A DNA stretch of 64,000 bases, taken from positions 11,647,001 through 11,711,000 of the forward strand of contig JAUIMM010000188.1 of assembly GCA_031769625.1 (NCBI GenBank), written 5' to 3'. The notes beneath the pieces were generated by a model. That model saw only the letters and a list, made by a program, of their open reading frames with translations, searched no databases and was not told the origin of the DNA. How positions within the stretch are numbered: position 1 is the stretch's first letter; each line of letters starts with the position of its first letter. A program made the translations under genes and the position numbers. This stretch comes from Taudactylus pleione (taxonomy: Eukaryota; Chordata; Amphibia; Anura; Myobatrachidae). Below, piece after piece: positions 41,701 to 56,700 of the stretch.

Positions 41701-44700
41701 CCACTTGAGCTCCACCGACTCAAGCGGCTCAAAAGGAGGACCCTGCAAGACCCTCAGTACCACCGTCAAGTCCCACGGAGCCACCGGAGGCACGAAGGGT
41801 GGCTGGATCCTGAGAACACCTTGGAAAAAGGTGTAAACATCTGGCAGTGTAGCAATCCGTCGCTGAAACCACACGGACAAAGCAGACACATGAACCTTCA
41901 GAGAGGCCAGGCGTAAGCCGAGGTCCAAACCCGATTGAAGAAATTCCAAGATTCTGGAAACCCGGAACACCTGCGGATCATAGTTTCTGGATTCACACCA
42001 CTGAAAATAAGTGCGCCACACCCTGTGGTAAATCCGCGCGGAGGCAGGCTTGCGTGCCCTAAGCATGGTACCAATCACTGAACTGGAGAAACCCCTAGAC
42101 CTCAAGACGGCTGTCTCAAGAGCCACGCCGTCAAAGACAGCCGACCCAGATCCGGGTAAAGGCAGGGCCCCTGAGACAACAGGTCCCGACGCTGAGGAAG
42201 AAGGTACGGAGCGTCGATGGAGAGGCACCTCAGATCGGAGTACCAAGGACGTCTGGGCCACGCCGGAGCCACCAGCACGAGCGTGCCGCCGTCCTGCTTG
42301 AATTTCCGCAGAACCCGAGGAAGTAAGGATATCGGAGGAAACAGATACGCCAGGTGAAACGTCCATTTCACCGACAGAGCGTCTACCGGACAGGCGCCTG
42401 CGTCTCTTGTCCTTGACCCGTAAACGGGCAACTTGTGATTGTGACGGGAGGCCATCAAGTCCAGCTCCGGCAGCCCCCACCTGTCCACGAGTAGCTGAAA
42501 CACCTCTGGGTGAAGCGACCATTCCCCGGGATGCACATCGTGACGGCTGAGGAAGTCCACCTCCCAATTGAGGACTCCGGGAATGAAGACTGCCGAGATC
42601 GCTGGAACGTGACACTCCGCCCAAGCAAGAATGCGAGACACCTCCGACATTGCTGCCCGACTGCGAGTTCCCCCTTGGTGGTTGATGTACGCCACCGTGG
42701 TGGCGTTGTCGGACTGCACCTGAACCGCCCTTCCGTGAAGAGCGGGGCCGGACGACTGCAGGGCCCTGTACACAGCTCGCAGTTCCAGGATGTTGATGGG
42801 GAGAAGTGCTTCTTCCGCGGACCAACGACCCTGAAGCGATAATGAGCCGGTCACTGCCCCCCAACCCCGAAGACTGGCATCCGTCGTGAGCAGGACCCAG
42901 TCCGGGATCCAAAAGGGGCGCCCCTCGACCAGATGCACCGTCTGAAGCCACCAAGCCAAAGACTGCCGAACCTCCGCGGACAACACCAGCCTCTGAGAGC
43001 GGATCCGGTGAGGTAACCCGTTCCATTCCGATAGAATCAGCCCCTGCAGGGGCCGGGAATGGAACTGGGCAAATTCCACCATGTCGAATGTCGACACCAT
43101 GGACCCCAGAACTCTCATAGCTGAATGGACCGACAGGCGGCAACTGCTCAGGCAACTGTGTATCCGCAGCTGCAGGGAGGAGACCTTCTCTGGAGTCAGG
43201 AAAATCCGCTGCTGACGAGAATCCAGCAGGGCTCCCAAATGAACCATCCGCTGTGATGGAATCAGGGAGGACTTCTTCCAGTTTATCAACCACCCGTGTG
43301 CTTGAAGACAAGCAATGGTCAGGTGGAGATGTCGAAGAAGCACCTCCGGGGAGCTCGCCAGCAGCAGAAGATCGTCCAGGTACGGCATAAGACGTAGACC
43401 CTGACCCCGAAGGTGGGCAGCCATAACCGCCATCACCTTGGTGAACACCCTCGGAGCCGTGGAAAGGCCAAAAGGCAACGCCCGAAATTGGTAGTGATGG
43501 TTCAGGATAGCAAACCTCAGATACCGCTGATGTGCCGGTGCTATGGGCACATGGAGATAGGCGTCCTGGATATCGAGGGAGACCATATAATCCCCGGGTT
43601 CCATCGCCAGAATGATGGAACGTAACGTTTCCATCCTGAACCTGGGAACTCTGAGGTATCTGTTCAGAGACTTCAAATTCAGGATAGGGCGATGAGAACC
43701 ATTGGGTTTCTGTACCAGAAACAGAGTAGAATAGTACCCCGTCCCGCGCTGAGACTGCGGAACGGGAACAATGACCCCTGCTTGTAGCAAGGATTCTATA
43801 GCTACCTGAATCTGACCAGCTTTGGTCTTGTCCAGAGAAGGACTCGTACAGAAAAACTGGTGGGGCGGCCTGAACCGAAAAGACAGGGCGTACCCGAGAG
43901 ACTACTTCTCGAACCCAGGCATCCGTGGTGGTATTGTGCCAACACTGGGCGAATTGGAGAAGTCGGCCTCCCACTCTGGGGTCCCCCAGAGAGAGGCCCG
44001 TCCCATCAGGCAGCAGGCTTATCCTCCTGCTTGGAAGAAGGGCGCCGAGCACTCCATGCCTGCTTCTTGGGCTTGGGTGCGGCCTTGGTCGCCGAATGTC
44101 TCGGGAAGGACTGGCCCTTGGCCTTACCCTGAACCCGAAAGGACCGAAAGGCAGAGCTCCTCACTTTAGCCGGCGCAGAGGCCGAAGGGAGAAAAGCCGA
44201 CTTGGACTTAGCCAAAGTATCCACTATTCTGTCCAAATCCGGACCAAATAGTAAATCACCATTAAAAGGCAAGGCCTCCAGACCCTTTTTTGAATCTGCA
44301 TCAGCCCTCCAGGACCTCAGCCACAGGGAGCGCCGAGCAGATACCACTGCAGCCGACACCCTAGAAGTGAGCAGGCTGGCATCCAAAGACGCTTCCCCAA
44401 TATAGGAAGCTGCATCCCGCATCTGTCCCACTAACGCTCTCTGGATATCCGGAGCCTCATCAGGAAAGGTATCCTCCAAGGCATTGGCCCATGCCTCAAT
44501 GGCTTTAGCCACCCAGGAGATAGCCATGGACGGGCGAGCCACCGCCCCGGAAAGAGAATAAATGGACTTTAAACAAGTCTCCACCTTCCTGTCCGTGGGA
44601 TCCTTCAAAGAGGAGATAGACGGCAATGGCAACGTCGCGCTTTTGATCAAGCGGGTAACGTGGGAATCCACCGCCGGCGGAGTTTCCCATTTCCTGCAAT

Positions 44701-47700
44701 GAGCTTCAGGAAAAGGATAGTTCGCCGCCAACCTCTTCTGTGGATGGAACCTCTTACTAGGTAATTGCCAGGCCGCCGCCATATGAGCCGATAATTGATC
44801 AGACAGGGGGAACACAGTTGAGGTCACCTTGGCCTTTTTAAAATTAGGAAACTTCGACCTAGGAGCCGGCGCATCATCCTCAACATGTAGGATAGCCCGC
44901 ACCGCCCTAACTAAGGCTGGAACATTAATGGAGGACTTAGCTTCCACCTCCTGCCCCATGACATCAGAGTCAGAGTCCTCATGGATTTCTCCATCATCTG
45001 AGGACACTTCCGAGTCCGACAACTGCGCAGCTAGTGAACTCACAACCGGACGTTTAGACACCCTTGGTGGCACATCACCTTGCAACATGGACTGAAACGC
45101 CGAGGATGAAGCCGCCAGACTCTGTACGGAGCTGGATAGAACATCCACCCAAGGCGGAGGAGCCGTCGGAGGAAAACTCTGCAAAGGCACTACAGACTGA
45201 CACGTCCCTGGGGAAGACTGCACATACACAGGCAGTCCCGAGTAAGGACCCACAGTCTGGGCCCCGGGGGAAGACCGCAACATTTGTGGAACCCTCGGGG
45301 AATGGGGCATGGTGGGCTGCGGTAACGCCCTAGAAGGGACCGCTGATGGGACCGATAACCGGTCCGCAATAGACGCCAGCACCTGTGAAAACATCGCCCA
45401 AGGAGGGTCCTGTGATACAGGGGGGTTGGAGGGGCCCGGTACCAGCTGGCACCGCCCGCACAGACCATCCTGAGATAAGTCCTCCCCATCAACTCCAGCA
45501 GCACAGCGTCTGCAGGAAAATAGCACAGGAGCCACAGAGCGCTCAGTCTCCTCATCAGACATGATACTGTAAATCACAAGAAACAGGTATCACCAGAGGA
45601 ATTACGGTTTTAACACCCGCGCACTCACCAGTATGCGACACAACAGCCCAGATATGGTACTGTGTAGCACACAACAGTATGTGACTGACCCCACAAATAC
45701 GTGTTTTATATAAGTGAGGGTCTCAGAAAAACGCCCTTCCCCCACACACCTGCCGGGCCGTAGGAGAAGGAAAGGGATAGTTATAAGCTGACAGTAAAGG
45801 AGAATAAGTCACAGACAGGCAGCACTAGCAATAGTCACATACAATGCAGAAAAGTTATACTCACTGCACCTTCCGCTACAATCAACCTCCCAGATTCAGT
45901 GTCTGGGAGGGCTATAGCGCTGTGTACACTGTCCTTTAGCAGGGGAGAGGTACACAGGGGGACCGGTCCACTTGATACCGCCTGGGAGTCTGCGATGTGC
46001 CAGTAAAGATGGCCGCCGGAGACCTCAGAGGAGGAGTGGCCGAGAGATAAGAGCAGCTCAGCGACGCCAGACTCCTAGTTGAAAGGCACGCTGAACTGAG
46101 GGGAGGAGCCGCTAGACAGGGAAGGCTGCCTCCCCTGGCTAGCAATTAACCCCCGGGTTGCCGGTCCCGCTACCAGCCTGATACCCTGGTGGTCTAGCGG
46201 ACACGCGGGGTATTCCTCAATTGAGGGGGAGCCCGCCGCCGCCGCTAGCGCCTCCGGTCTGTCCCCAGAGACCGGAGGCTTCTGACTGCATACAAAGTAT
46301 CCGCGGGCCGCCGCACGCGGCGACCTGCGGCTTACCTGATCCCCGTCGCGTCCGGCAGCAGTCAAGGGAGTCCCCAGAGCACGGCTAGTACAGGCTCTGG
46401 GGTCCCGCCGCGATCCCCAGAGCAGTACTGGCGTCGCGGCGCCAGCGGGGAGAAGGAGCGGCAGCGTGGACGTCCTAAAGGACAGTCTGATGCTGCCGCT
46501 CTAACAGTGTAAAAAAAGTAGAAAAAAATAAAAAATTTCTCTTTTAAAATAAAGCTTAGGGGCTGCTCCTGCAGCCCCACTGCGACAGGGTGACCCGACT
46601 CCGGCCGGGCACCAACTAAAACTGAGGTGCCTGTGGCCGGGGCGGGGTATAGAGGAGGACGGACCCAAGTGCATCCTGGGAGCAGCAAAGCTTTAACTGC
46701 GTGGTGCCCGTGGATCCAGATCCAGCTATACCCCAAGGTCAACCCTGTGGACCCCCTATGGACCCTGAAGTAGAAACGATTACTAAATTTCGTTTTTATT
46801 ATGCCGTTATCGTCAAGATAGCTTGCTATTACCTGCCTATAAATATTATGCATAGCTCACGCTCGTGCTTTAGAATGCAGTGTTGATGAGAATTACCAGC
46901 TCCTGGTTTCAGTTTGGGAAGCAGGAGTCATCACATGACTGCACTGACAGTAATCACCAGCAGGTGTCAGTGTTCCTCTTATACACAACAAATATAAACC
47001 ATTTTATTTCCAGTGTTCTACAAAGAATACGAATATATATATCCGAAAGGCTTGTCCTTCTTAGCACCCCTATATGGACGTACCTTCAATGTGTGGATAT
47101 GGAGAGCTTGGCGAGGTCACTGGCTCGTTCTTTGGTCTCATAGGACACCAGGACCCATCCTCCTGAAACTGGATCTCATCTACGTCCGAGCACTGGTTGA
47201 GAATCTCCATGAAGAGCCTGTGTAATTATGCAGATATCATCTATTAGTGCACATATCCTACACACCTTAGGGTTGGAGACTAGAAGACAGGAGAAAGCAA
47301 CCCGTCCACCTCCCACCCCCTCATTTTCCAGGTAATGTAGCAGAGCTACAACTCTGTGCTGACAGACTAGGCCAGTCCCGAAGTCCCCAGTACAGCCCTT
47401 CTCTAAATCTATATGTAAGGGAAAGGGGTTGTCGCAGAGTGGATAACCACAATAATACACCTATTACCCTAGTATCAATGTGAAACATAAATCAGTAGTG
47501 CAAACATCTTGTCCAGACATCTGCTGCGTAAGTCTTCCATTCTGAAATGTATTTACAGGACATGTAACCTTATTACTGTTCACTATAACGTCAGTCATAC
47601 ATAATAAAGTTTTACAAACAAGACAATGGATATTCACTATTACTATAGATCTCACACGCTGGAGCTAATTCAGACCCGCTCGCTAATTGGGGCCGCTCGC

Positions 47701-50700
47701 TCCCAGCGTATTTTAATTTTGCAAAGTGACGTCAAGGCAGCCCCTCGCACAGCAAGGCATAAGCACTCCCACTATGTCTTGGCGAGCGATCACGTTGTCA
47801 ATGTAGACGCCCATTAGCGTGTATTTAGACGCCCACTAGCGCACGTCATCTCCAGGAAGTGTCTTAAAACATTGGTACATCGAAGACCATCGGAAGCGAT
47901 CGCAGCGCTTGTGGTTGACTCTACCCTCCCGCGAGCACTGCGAGCAGTACAGGCAAAAAAACAACCAAGCGACGTGTTCAATGACGCTACTTTGCTTATT
48001 ATGCACACCCATTAAACTCCGTTCTGACGGCCAGACACGCCTGCGCTCGCAGCACCATTCCCCCGTTCACTAGCACCTTCCCCTGTTACCACTCACAAAC
48101 GGCGCTGTCACTCAGAGTAGCGGGAAGTCTGTGTACTACGAGCGCACAATTCCCCATCACTGAGACTGGCTTGCACACGCACACTGCGAATTATACGCAT
48201 GCGCAGACGGGCAATTATCGGTCAGCGAGAGCGGCCGCAGCTTAGGGAGCAAGTCTGAATCAGGTCCACTGTCTGCGCTAGGGTACTAGCAGCGGTTCAA
48301 CCACCTGTAGAGCACTGCCCTCTGCCCAACAGAGGATGACCCACCGCAGAACAGCGATCGACAGGAGGATGGCACTGTCAGCACTCACAGACAGACCATG
48401 CCAGGAGGACGGCACTGTCAGCACTCGCATAGAGACCACGCCAGGAGGACGGCACTGTCAGCACTCGCATAGAGACCACGCCAGGAGGACGGCACTGTCA
48501 GCACTCGCATAGAGACCACGCCAGGAGGACGGCACGGTCAGCACTCACAGACAGACCACGCCAGGAGGACGGCACTGTCATCACTCACAGAGAGACCACG
48601 CCAGGAGGACGGCACTGTCAGCACTCACATAGAGACAACACCAGGAGGACCGCACTCACAGAGAGACCACAAGGAGGACGGCACTGTCTACACTCACAGA
48701 GAGACCACACCAGGAGGACGGCACTGGCAGCACTCACAAAGAGACCACACCAGGAGGACCGCACTCACAGAGAGACCACAAGGAGGACGGCACTGTCTAC
48801 ACTCACAGAGAGACCACACCAGGAGGACGGCACTGGCAGCACTCACAGAGAAACCACACTAGGAGGACGGCACTCACAGAGAGACCACACCAGGAGGACG
48901 GCACTGTCAGCGCTCACAGAGAGACCACACCAGGAGGGCAGCACTCACAGAGAGACCACACCAGGAGGACGGCACTGGCAGCGCTCACAGAGAGACCACA
49001 CCAGGAGGACAGCACTGTCAGCACTCGCATAGAGACAACACCAGGAGGACAGCACTGTCAGCGCTCACAGAGAGCACGCCAGGGGGACGGCACTGTCTAC
49101 ACTCACAGACACCACACTATAAGAAGGACGACACTGTTAGCACTCACTGAGAGACCGCACTGTCAGCGCTCATAGAAAGAACTGTCAATCGCTATTTTCT
49201 GGCCGTTCAGGCAAAACATAAGTGCAATGAAGGAGGCTGTAAGCTAATCGGGAGCCTTACCACTGACCTGTTTAGTGAAGGAATCTGTACGTACCCATCT
49301 AATATTAGGCTTTCGTAGCTGGCCTTCTTGTCGCAGACAGGACAGATCCAGGTGGGCTTCTTCTCATTCATTTGCAGGTAGAGCATGGCGTCGAAGCACT
49401 GTAGGTGCGTGCAGGTGGCAGCTCGGCAAGGAAACGCTAGTCTCATTTTTCCAAGCTGAAGAGCGCAATAATCAATTTAAAGCTTATCTGGTTCTAGAGC
49501 TTACTAAGATAAGACTGATGTCTACTGCACAGAATAATCTTAGCACAGAAAACCCCCCACAAATGAGTCTCTGAAACAGTAACTTTCACCATTAATCGGG
49601 CACTACCTGTATTTGCAGTAGCACGGAGTTACCTTATTATAGTAGGTTAAAACAAATATCACAAACTTAAATATGTTAGCTGCCCCACTATCACTACTAA
49701 AGCTCATGTTAGCATGTGGCCTTGATCAATCTGTCCTATTAACACCAAAAATGTGCTGGAAATTTGTCCTCCATCGTCCCTATACAGGTTGAGTATCCCA
49801 TATCCAAATATTCCAAAATACGGAATATTCCGAATTACGGAATATTTTTAGTATGACTGAGAAAGTGAAAGCTTTGCTTTCTGATGGTTCAATGTACACA
49901 AACTTTTTTTAAAGCACAAAATCATTAAAATACAGTATACAATAACCTTTAGGCTGTGTGTATAATGTGTATATGAAACAAATAAGTTTCATGTATGTAC
50001 ACAAACTTTTTTTGATGCTCAAAATGATTAAAAATATTGTATAAAAAGACCTGCAGGCTGTGTGTATAAGGTGTATATAGAACATAAATGCATTCTGTGT
50101 TTAGATTTGGGTCCCATACTCAAGATAATTCATTATAGTATGCAAATATTCCAAACTACGGAATATTCCGATATCCAAAATACCCCTGGTCCCAAGCATT
50201 TTGGATATGGGAGACTCAACCTGTACCTGGAATACTGAAAGCAGAATACTAGCATCAGGGGAAAAAAGGATTACTGCCATGGCTTTGTGTTTAAGCATCG
50301 GTCACCCAACTTCTCTTTGGAGTCATTCCTTGAAATTTTATTAAAAGATCAAATTATATATTTCTTTCAAAGCACATAAAGGGAAGCCCAGTGTGTATTC
50401 TAACCATAGGACACACACAGGGCAATCTACCAATACAAATTATTTACTTTTTAGTGCAGGTAAGATGAGGCAAGTAAATGTCTCATTGGTTTCTAGAGAA
50501 TAATTAGAGTGTGCAAGGTTAGAGTGTGCAAGGTTAGAGTGTGCAAGGTTAGAGTGCATCGCGTAGCAGCTCCACAATCAGCTACATATGGTTACGGGTG
50601 TGGTATGAAAAGTCGACATTCAATGTCGACATGGACATTAGGTCTACAAGCAAATGACAGCATCTACAAATGTCGACAAGTTCATAATGCTAACATTTAA

Positions 50701-53700
50701 CATGCTGACTAGGGTTGGAAAAAAAAAAAAAGTTTAAAAAAAACAAAAAACCAAAAAACTGGTTTAAACCAGTTTTTTGTATTAATGTTTAAATAAAAAA
50801 CAAGAGATATGGTAAGAACTTACCTTTGTTATCTCTGTTTCTACGAAGTCCATAGGGTCCACAGGGTTGACCTTGGGGTTATAGCTGGAACAGGATCCAT
50901 GGGCACCACACAGTTAAGCTTTTAGCTCCCAGGATGCACTTGGGTCCTCCTCTATACCCCGCCCCCGAGCCACAGGCACCCCAGTTGGTAAGCAGCCTAG
51001 GCCGGAGGAGAATATGGAACAGAGAGAAGGAAGACTGGAACACACAAGAAACCATACTCACAGCAATAGGAGACGGAAAACCGGTGACCAGCCACACAGC
51101 CCATTTGAAGCCAGGTGCGTCAGGGCGGGCGCCCTGTGGACCCTATGGACTTCGTAGAAACAGAGATAACAAAGGTAAGTTCTTACCATATCTCTTGTTT
51201 TCTACTTCAGGGTCCATAGGGGGTCCACAGGGTTGACCTTGGGGATGTCCCAAAGCAGTACAACTAAGGGCGGGGACGCTCCTGTGCTGAAAGGAGTACC
51301 CGGCGCCCAAAGGATGCATCCTGAGAGGCAAAGGTGTCAAACGCATAGAACCTCAAAAACGTTTGAATTGAAGACCAAGTGGCCGCCCTACACAGCTGAA
51401 CAGCAGAAGCGCCACGTCTAGCAGCCCAAGAGGGACCCACAGAACGAGTGGAATGAGCCTTAACAGAGGCTGGCACAGGTAAGCCCTCCTGTGCATAAGC
51501 CTCACAAATAACGGAACGAAGCCAACGGGCTAACGTTTGTTTGTTGGCAGGCCAACCCCTCTTGTGAAAACCAAAGAGGATAAACAAGGAATCAGACTTC
51601 CTAACCGAAGCCGTCCGGTCTACATAAATTCTAAGCGCCCGGACCACATCTAAGGAAGTCTCACCAGCTGAAAGATCAGGGGACTGAAAAGCTGGCACAA
51701 CAAGTTCCTGATTAATATGGAACTTCGAGACCACTTTGGGCAAAAACTCAGGACGAGTGCGGAGCACCGCTCTGTCCTGGTGAAAAATTAGGAAAGGAGG
51801 GCGACAGGAAAGCGCCCCCAATTCAGACACCCTCCTGGCCGAAGCAATTGCCAGGAGAAAAACCGTCTTAAATGTCAGCCACTTGAGCTCCACCGCCTCA
51901 AGAGGCTCAAACGGAGGACCCTGCAGGACCCGTAGCACCACCGCCAAGTCCCAAGGAGCCACCGGAGGCACAAAGGGAGGCTGGATCCTGATAACACCTT
52001 GGAAAAAGGTGTGAACGTCTGGTAGTATTGCAATCCGCCGTTGAAACCACACGGACAAGGCGGACACATGAACCTTCAGAGATGCAAGGCGTAAGCCGAG
52101 ATCCAATCCTGACTGAAGAAATTCCAAGATCCTAGAAACTCGGAACACCTGAGGATCATAAAGTCTGGACTCACACCACTGAAAGTAAGTGTGCCACACT
52201 CTGTGATAAATCCGTGCTGAAGCAGGCTTGCGTGCCCTGAGCATCGTACCAATAACCGAACTGGAGAAGCCCCGAGACCTCAAGACGGCTGTCTCAAGAG
52301 CCACGCCGTCAAAGACAGCCGACCCAGATCCGGGTAAAGGCAGGGCCCCTGAGACAACAGGTCCCGACGTTGAGGAAGAAGGTACGGAACGTCGATGGAG
52401 AGGCTCCTCAGATCGGAGTACCAAGGACGTCTGGGCCAGGCCGGAGCTACCAGCACGAGCATGCCGCCGTCCTGCTTGAATTTCCGCAGAACCCGAGGAA
52501 GCAGGAATATCGGAGGAAACAGATACGCCAGGTGAAACGTCCATGTCAGCGACAGCGCGTCCACCAGACTTGCACCTGCGTCTCTTGTCCTTGACCCGTA
52601 AACGGGCAACTTGTGATTGTGACGGGAGGCCATCAAGTCCAGCTCCGGCAGTCCCCACCTGTCCACGAGTAGCTGAAACACCTCTGGGTGAAGCGACCAT
52701 TCCCCGGGATGCACGTCGTGACGGCTGAGGAAGTCCGCCTCCCAATTGAGGACTCCGGGGATGAAGACCGCCGAGATCACTGGAATGTGACCCTCCGCCC
52801 AAGACAGGATACGAGACACCTCCGACATCGCTGCCTGACTGCGAGTTCCGCCTTGGTGATTGATATACGCCACCGTGGTGGCGTTGTCGGACTGCACCTG
52901 TACCGCCCTTCCGTGAAGAGCGGGGCCGGACGACTGCAGGGCCTTGTATACTGCCCGCAGTTCCAGGATGTTGATGGGGAGAAGTGCTTCTTCCGCTGAC
53001 CAACGACCCTGAAGCGACAAAGAGCCGGTCACTGCCCCCCAACCCCGGAGACTGGCATCCGTCGTGAGCAGGACCCAGTCCGGGACCCAAAATGGGCGCC
53101 CCTCGACCAGATGAGCTGTCTGAAGCCACCAAGCCAAAGATAGCCGAACGTCCGGAGACAACACCAGCACCTGAGAGCGGATCCGGTGAGGTAACCCGTT
53201 CCATTCTGATAGAATCAGCCCCTGCAGGGGCCGGGAATGGAACTGGGCAAATTCCACCATGTCGAATGTCGACACCATGGACCCCAGAACTCTCATAGCC
53301 GAATGGACCGACAGGCGGCAACGGCTCAGGCAACTGCGTATCCGCAGCTGTAGTGAGGCGACCTTCTCCGGAGTCAGGAAGATACTTTGCTGACGCGAAT
53401 CCAGCAGGGCTCCCAAATGAACCATCCGCTGTGATGGAATCAGGGAGGACTTTTTCCAATTTATCAACCACCCGTGTGCTTGCAGGCAAGCGATCGTCAG
53501 GTGGAGATGTTGAAGCAGTACCTCCGGGGAGCTCGCCAGCAACAGGAGGTCGTCCAGGTACGGCAGCAGCCGTACATTCTGGTTCCGAAGATGTGCGGCC
53601 ATGACCGCCATAATCTACGTGAACACCCTCGGTGCCGTGGAGAGACCAAAGGGTAGCGCCCGGAACTGATAGTGGTGTTGAAGGATAGCGAACCTCAGAT

Positions 53701-56700
53701 ACCGCTGGTGTGAAGATGCTATCGGAACATGGAGGTAGGCGTCCTGGATGTCCAGGGACACCATGTAATCCCCCGGTTCCATCGCCAGAATGATGGAACG
53801 TAACGTTTCCATCCTGAACTTGGGAACTCTGAGGAATTTGTTCAGAGACTTCAAGTTGAGGATAGGGCGATGAGAACCATTGGGTTTCTGCACCAGAAAC
53901 AGAGACGAATAATACCCCGTCCCTCGTTGTGATAGAGGAACGGGAACAATGACCCCTGCTTTCAGCAAGGACTCTATAGCCTCCTGAACCTGTAACGCCT
54001 TGGTCTTGTCCTGAGAAGGACTTGTGCAGAAAAACTGGTGGGGTGGTCTGTGCCGAAAAGACAGGGCGTACCCCTGGGAGACCACTTCTCGAACCCAGGC
54101 ATCCGTGGTGGTATTGTGCCAGCACTGGGCAAATAGAAGAAGTCGGCCTCCCACTCTGAGGTCCCCCAGAGGGAGGCCCGTCCCATCAGGCCGCAGGTTT
54201 ATCTTCCTGCTTGGAAGAAGGGCGCCGAGCACTCCAGGCTTGCTTCTTGGGTTTAGAGGCCGTCTTACTCGCAGACTGTCTCGGGAAGGACTGACCTTTC
54301 GCCTTACCCTGAACCCGAAAGGAACGAAAAGCCGAACTCCGAACCTTAGCAGGCAGTGCCGCCGAAGGGAGGAAGGCCGACTTGGATTTAGCCAGGGTGT
54401 CCACTATTTTGTCCAAGTCCGGACCAAATAGTAATTCCCCATTGAAAGGTAAGGCCTCCAGACCTTTCTTTGAATCAGAGTCCGCTCTCCAGGACCGCAA
54501 CCATAAGGATCGGCGGGCAGACACCGCTGCAGCCGATACCCGCGAGGTCAGCAGACTAGCATCTAAAGAAGCTTCTCCAATGTAAGAAGCGGCGTCCCTC
54601 ATTTGTCCCAACAACGCCCGCTGGACATCCGGAGCGTCGTCCGGGAAGGTATCTTCCAATGCATTGGCCCACCCCTCAATGGCCTTGGCCACCCAGGAAA
54701 TGGCCATGGACGGTCGGGCCACCGCCCCGGAGAGGGAGTAAATAGACTTTAAGCAAGTCTCAACTTTCCTGTCCGTGGGATCCTTCAGCGAGGATATCGA
54801 CGGTAATGGTAAGGTGGCGCCCCGAGTTAAACGGGTGACATGGGAATCCACCGCCGGTGGAGTTTCCCATTTTTTACAATGTGCCTCAGGGAAGGGGTAA
54901 TTAGAAGCCAACCGCTTCTGAGGAAGGAATCTCTTACTGGGCGCCTGCCAAGCTACCGCCATATGATCCGTCAACTGATCAGACAGGGGAAACACCGCAG
55001 AAGCCACCTTAGTTTTTTTGAAACTAGGAAACTTCGACCTAGGAACCGGTGCCTCATCCTCTATAAGAAGAATAGCTCGCACCGCCCTAACTAGTGCTCG
55101 CACATTAATGGACGACTTGGTATCCATTTCCTGGACCGAGGCGTCCGAGTCAGTGTCATCAGGGACCTCCCCATCATCTGAGGAACCCTCTGAGTCCGAT
55201 ACCTGAGCAGCCCGTGCCATGAGTGGGCGTTTAGAAATCCTAGAAGGCATGTCAGTCTGCAACATTGACTGAAAAGCCGAGGAAGCGGCCGCCAAATTTT
55301 GCACGGAGTTGGAGAGCACATCCACCCATGGTGGAGGCGTCGCCATAGGGGCCTGAAAAGGTACCACAGGCTGCTGCGGCACAGGGGAAGCCTGTATATA
55401 CATAGGCAACCCCCCAAAGGGACCAACTGATTGAGACCCAGGAGGACTCCGCAATAACTGCGGGACACCCGGGGAATGGGGGATGGTCGGCTGGGGCACC
55501 GCCCTAGTAGGGAGAGCAGTCGGGACCGACAGACGGTCCGCAATAGACACCAGCACTTGAGAAAACATCGCCCACGGTGGTTCCTGCGCCAGAGAAGGTC
55601 TGGATGGGCCAGGAGCCACCTGGCATCGACTACACAGGCCATCCTGTGACAAATCCTCCCTATCTACTCCTGCAGAACAGCGTCCGCAGGAGGCCAACAC
55701 CGGAGCCACTGAGCGCTCAACCTCCTCGTCTGACATGACAGAATATATTATATATCTGGCACCAGGGTAGAAGTAAAACGCACTCACCGGTGTGCTGAAC
55801 AACAGCCCACAATATGGCACTGAGTAGCACACAACTGTATGTGACGGACCTCACAAATACGTGATCTATATAAGTGAGGTCAGTAGAAACGCCCCTCCCC
55901 CACACACCTGCAGGGCTTGTAGGAGAAGTAAAGGGATAGGTATAAGCTGACAGTAAGCGGAAAATAAGCACAGACAGGCAGCACTAGCAAAAAGTCACAT
56001 ACCATGCAGGAAGATATACTCACTGCACCTTTACACTACAATCAACCTGCCCAGATTCAGTGTCTGGGAGGGCTATAGTGCTGTGTACGCTGTCCTTAAT
56101 CAGGGGAGAGGTACACAGGGGGACCGGTCCGCGTGCTCCCTGAGATCTGCGCTGCCACTGGGAAAATGGCCGCTGGAGACCTCAGAGGAGGAGTGGCCGA
56201 GGAATCTGCAGCTCAGCGACGCCAGACTGCGTGCTGAAAGGCGCGCTGAGCTGAGGGGAGGAGCCGCTGACAGGGAAGGCTTCCTCCCCTGGCTGGCCAT
56301 TAACCCCAGGGATGCTGGCTTCCCGCTTGCCGGTTATCCCTGGTGGTCTAGTGGTCCCACGGGTTATGGGGGGGGCCCGCCGCCACTGCCAGCAGCCTCC
56401 GGTCTGTCCCCCGGACCGGAGGCTAAAGGACTGCATTTAAGGCATTCCGCGCGCCGCCGCTAGCCAGCGACGCGCGGCTTACCTGAATCCCCGGCGACTC
56501 CGGCAGCAGTCCTGGGAGGTAGACAGAGTCCGGCTAGTACGGACTCTGCCCTCCCGCCGCGATCCCCAGATCAGTACTGGCGTCGCGGCGCCAGTCGGGG
56601 ATCAGAGCGGCAGCGTGGGCGTCTGTACAGACAGCCCTTCGCTGCCGTCTGTAGTAAAAATAGATTAAAAATAAATAAAATTTAACTTAAAATAAAAGCT

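Larger units (their letters stand above)
40623..46776 (-). mobile_element. DIRS-like retrotransposon B, two frameshifting deletions
   Basis: 6154 bp, nearly identical to A by eye. It starts ACAAGAGATATGG and ends GTAGAAA. A 2-nt deletion near 43894 breaks RT and a 4-nt deletion near 41622 breaks the recombinase. The Gag-like ORF is open. It inserted in non-repetitive intron DNA (TTGGAAAA / CGATTAC). Confidence 0.95.

Noticed and set aside
42050..42301. Short + strand ORFs repeated in each DIRS copy (about 83 codons)
   Set aside because: They lie antisense to the recombinase gene. Their conservation follows from that gene.
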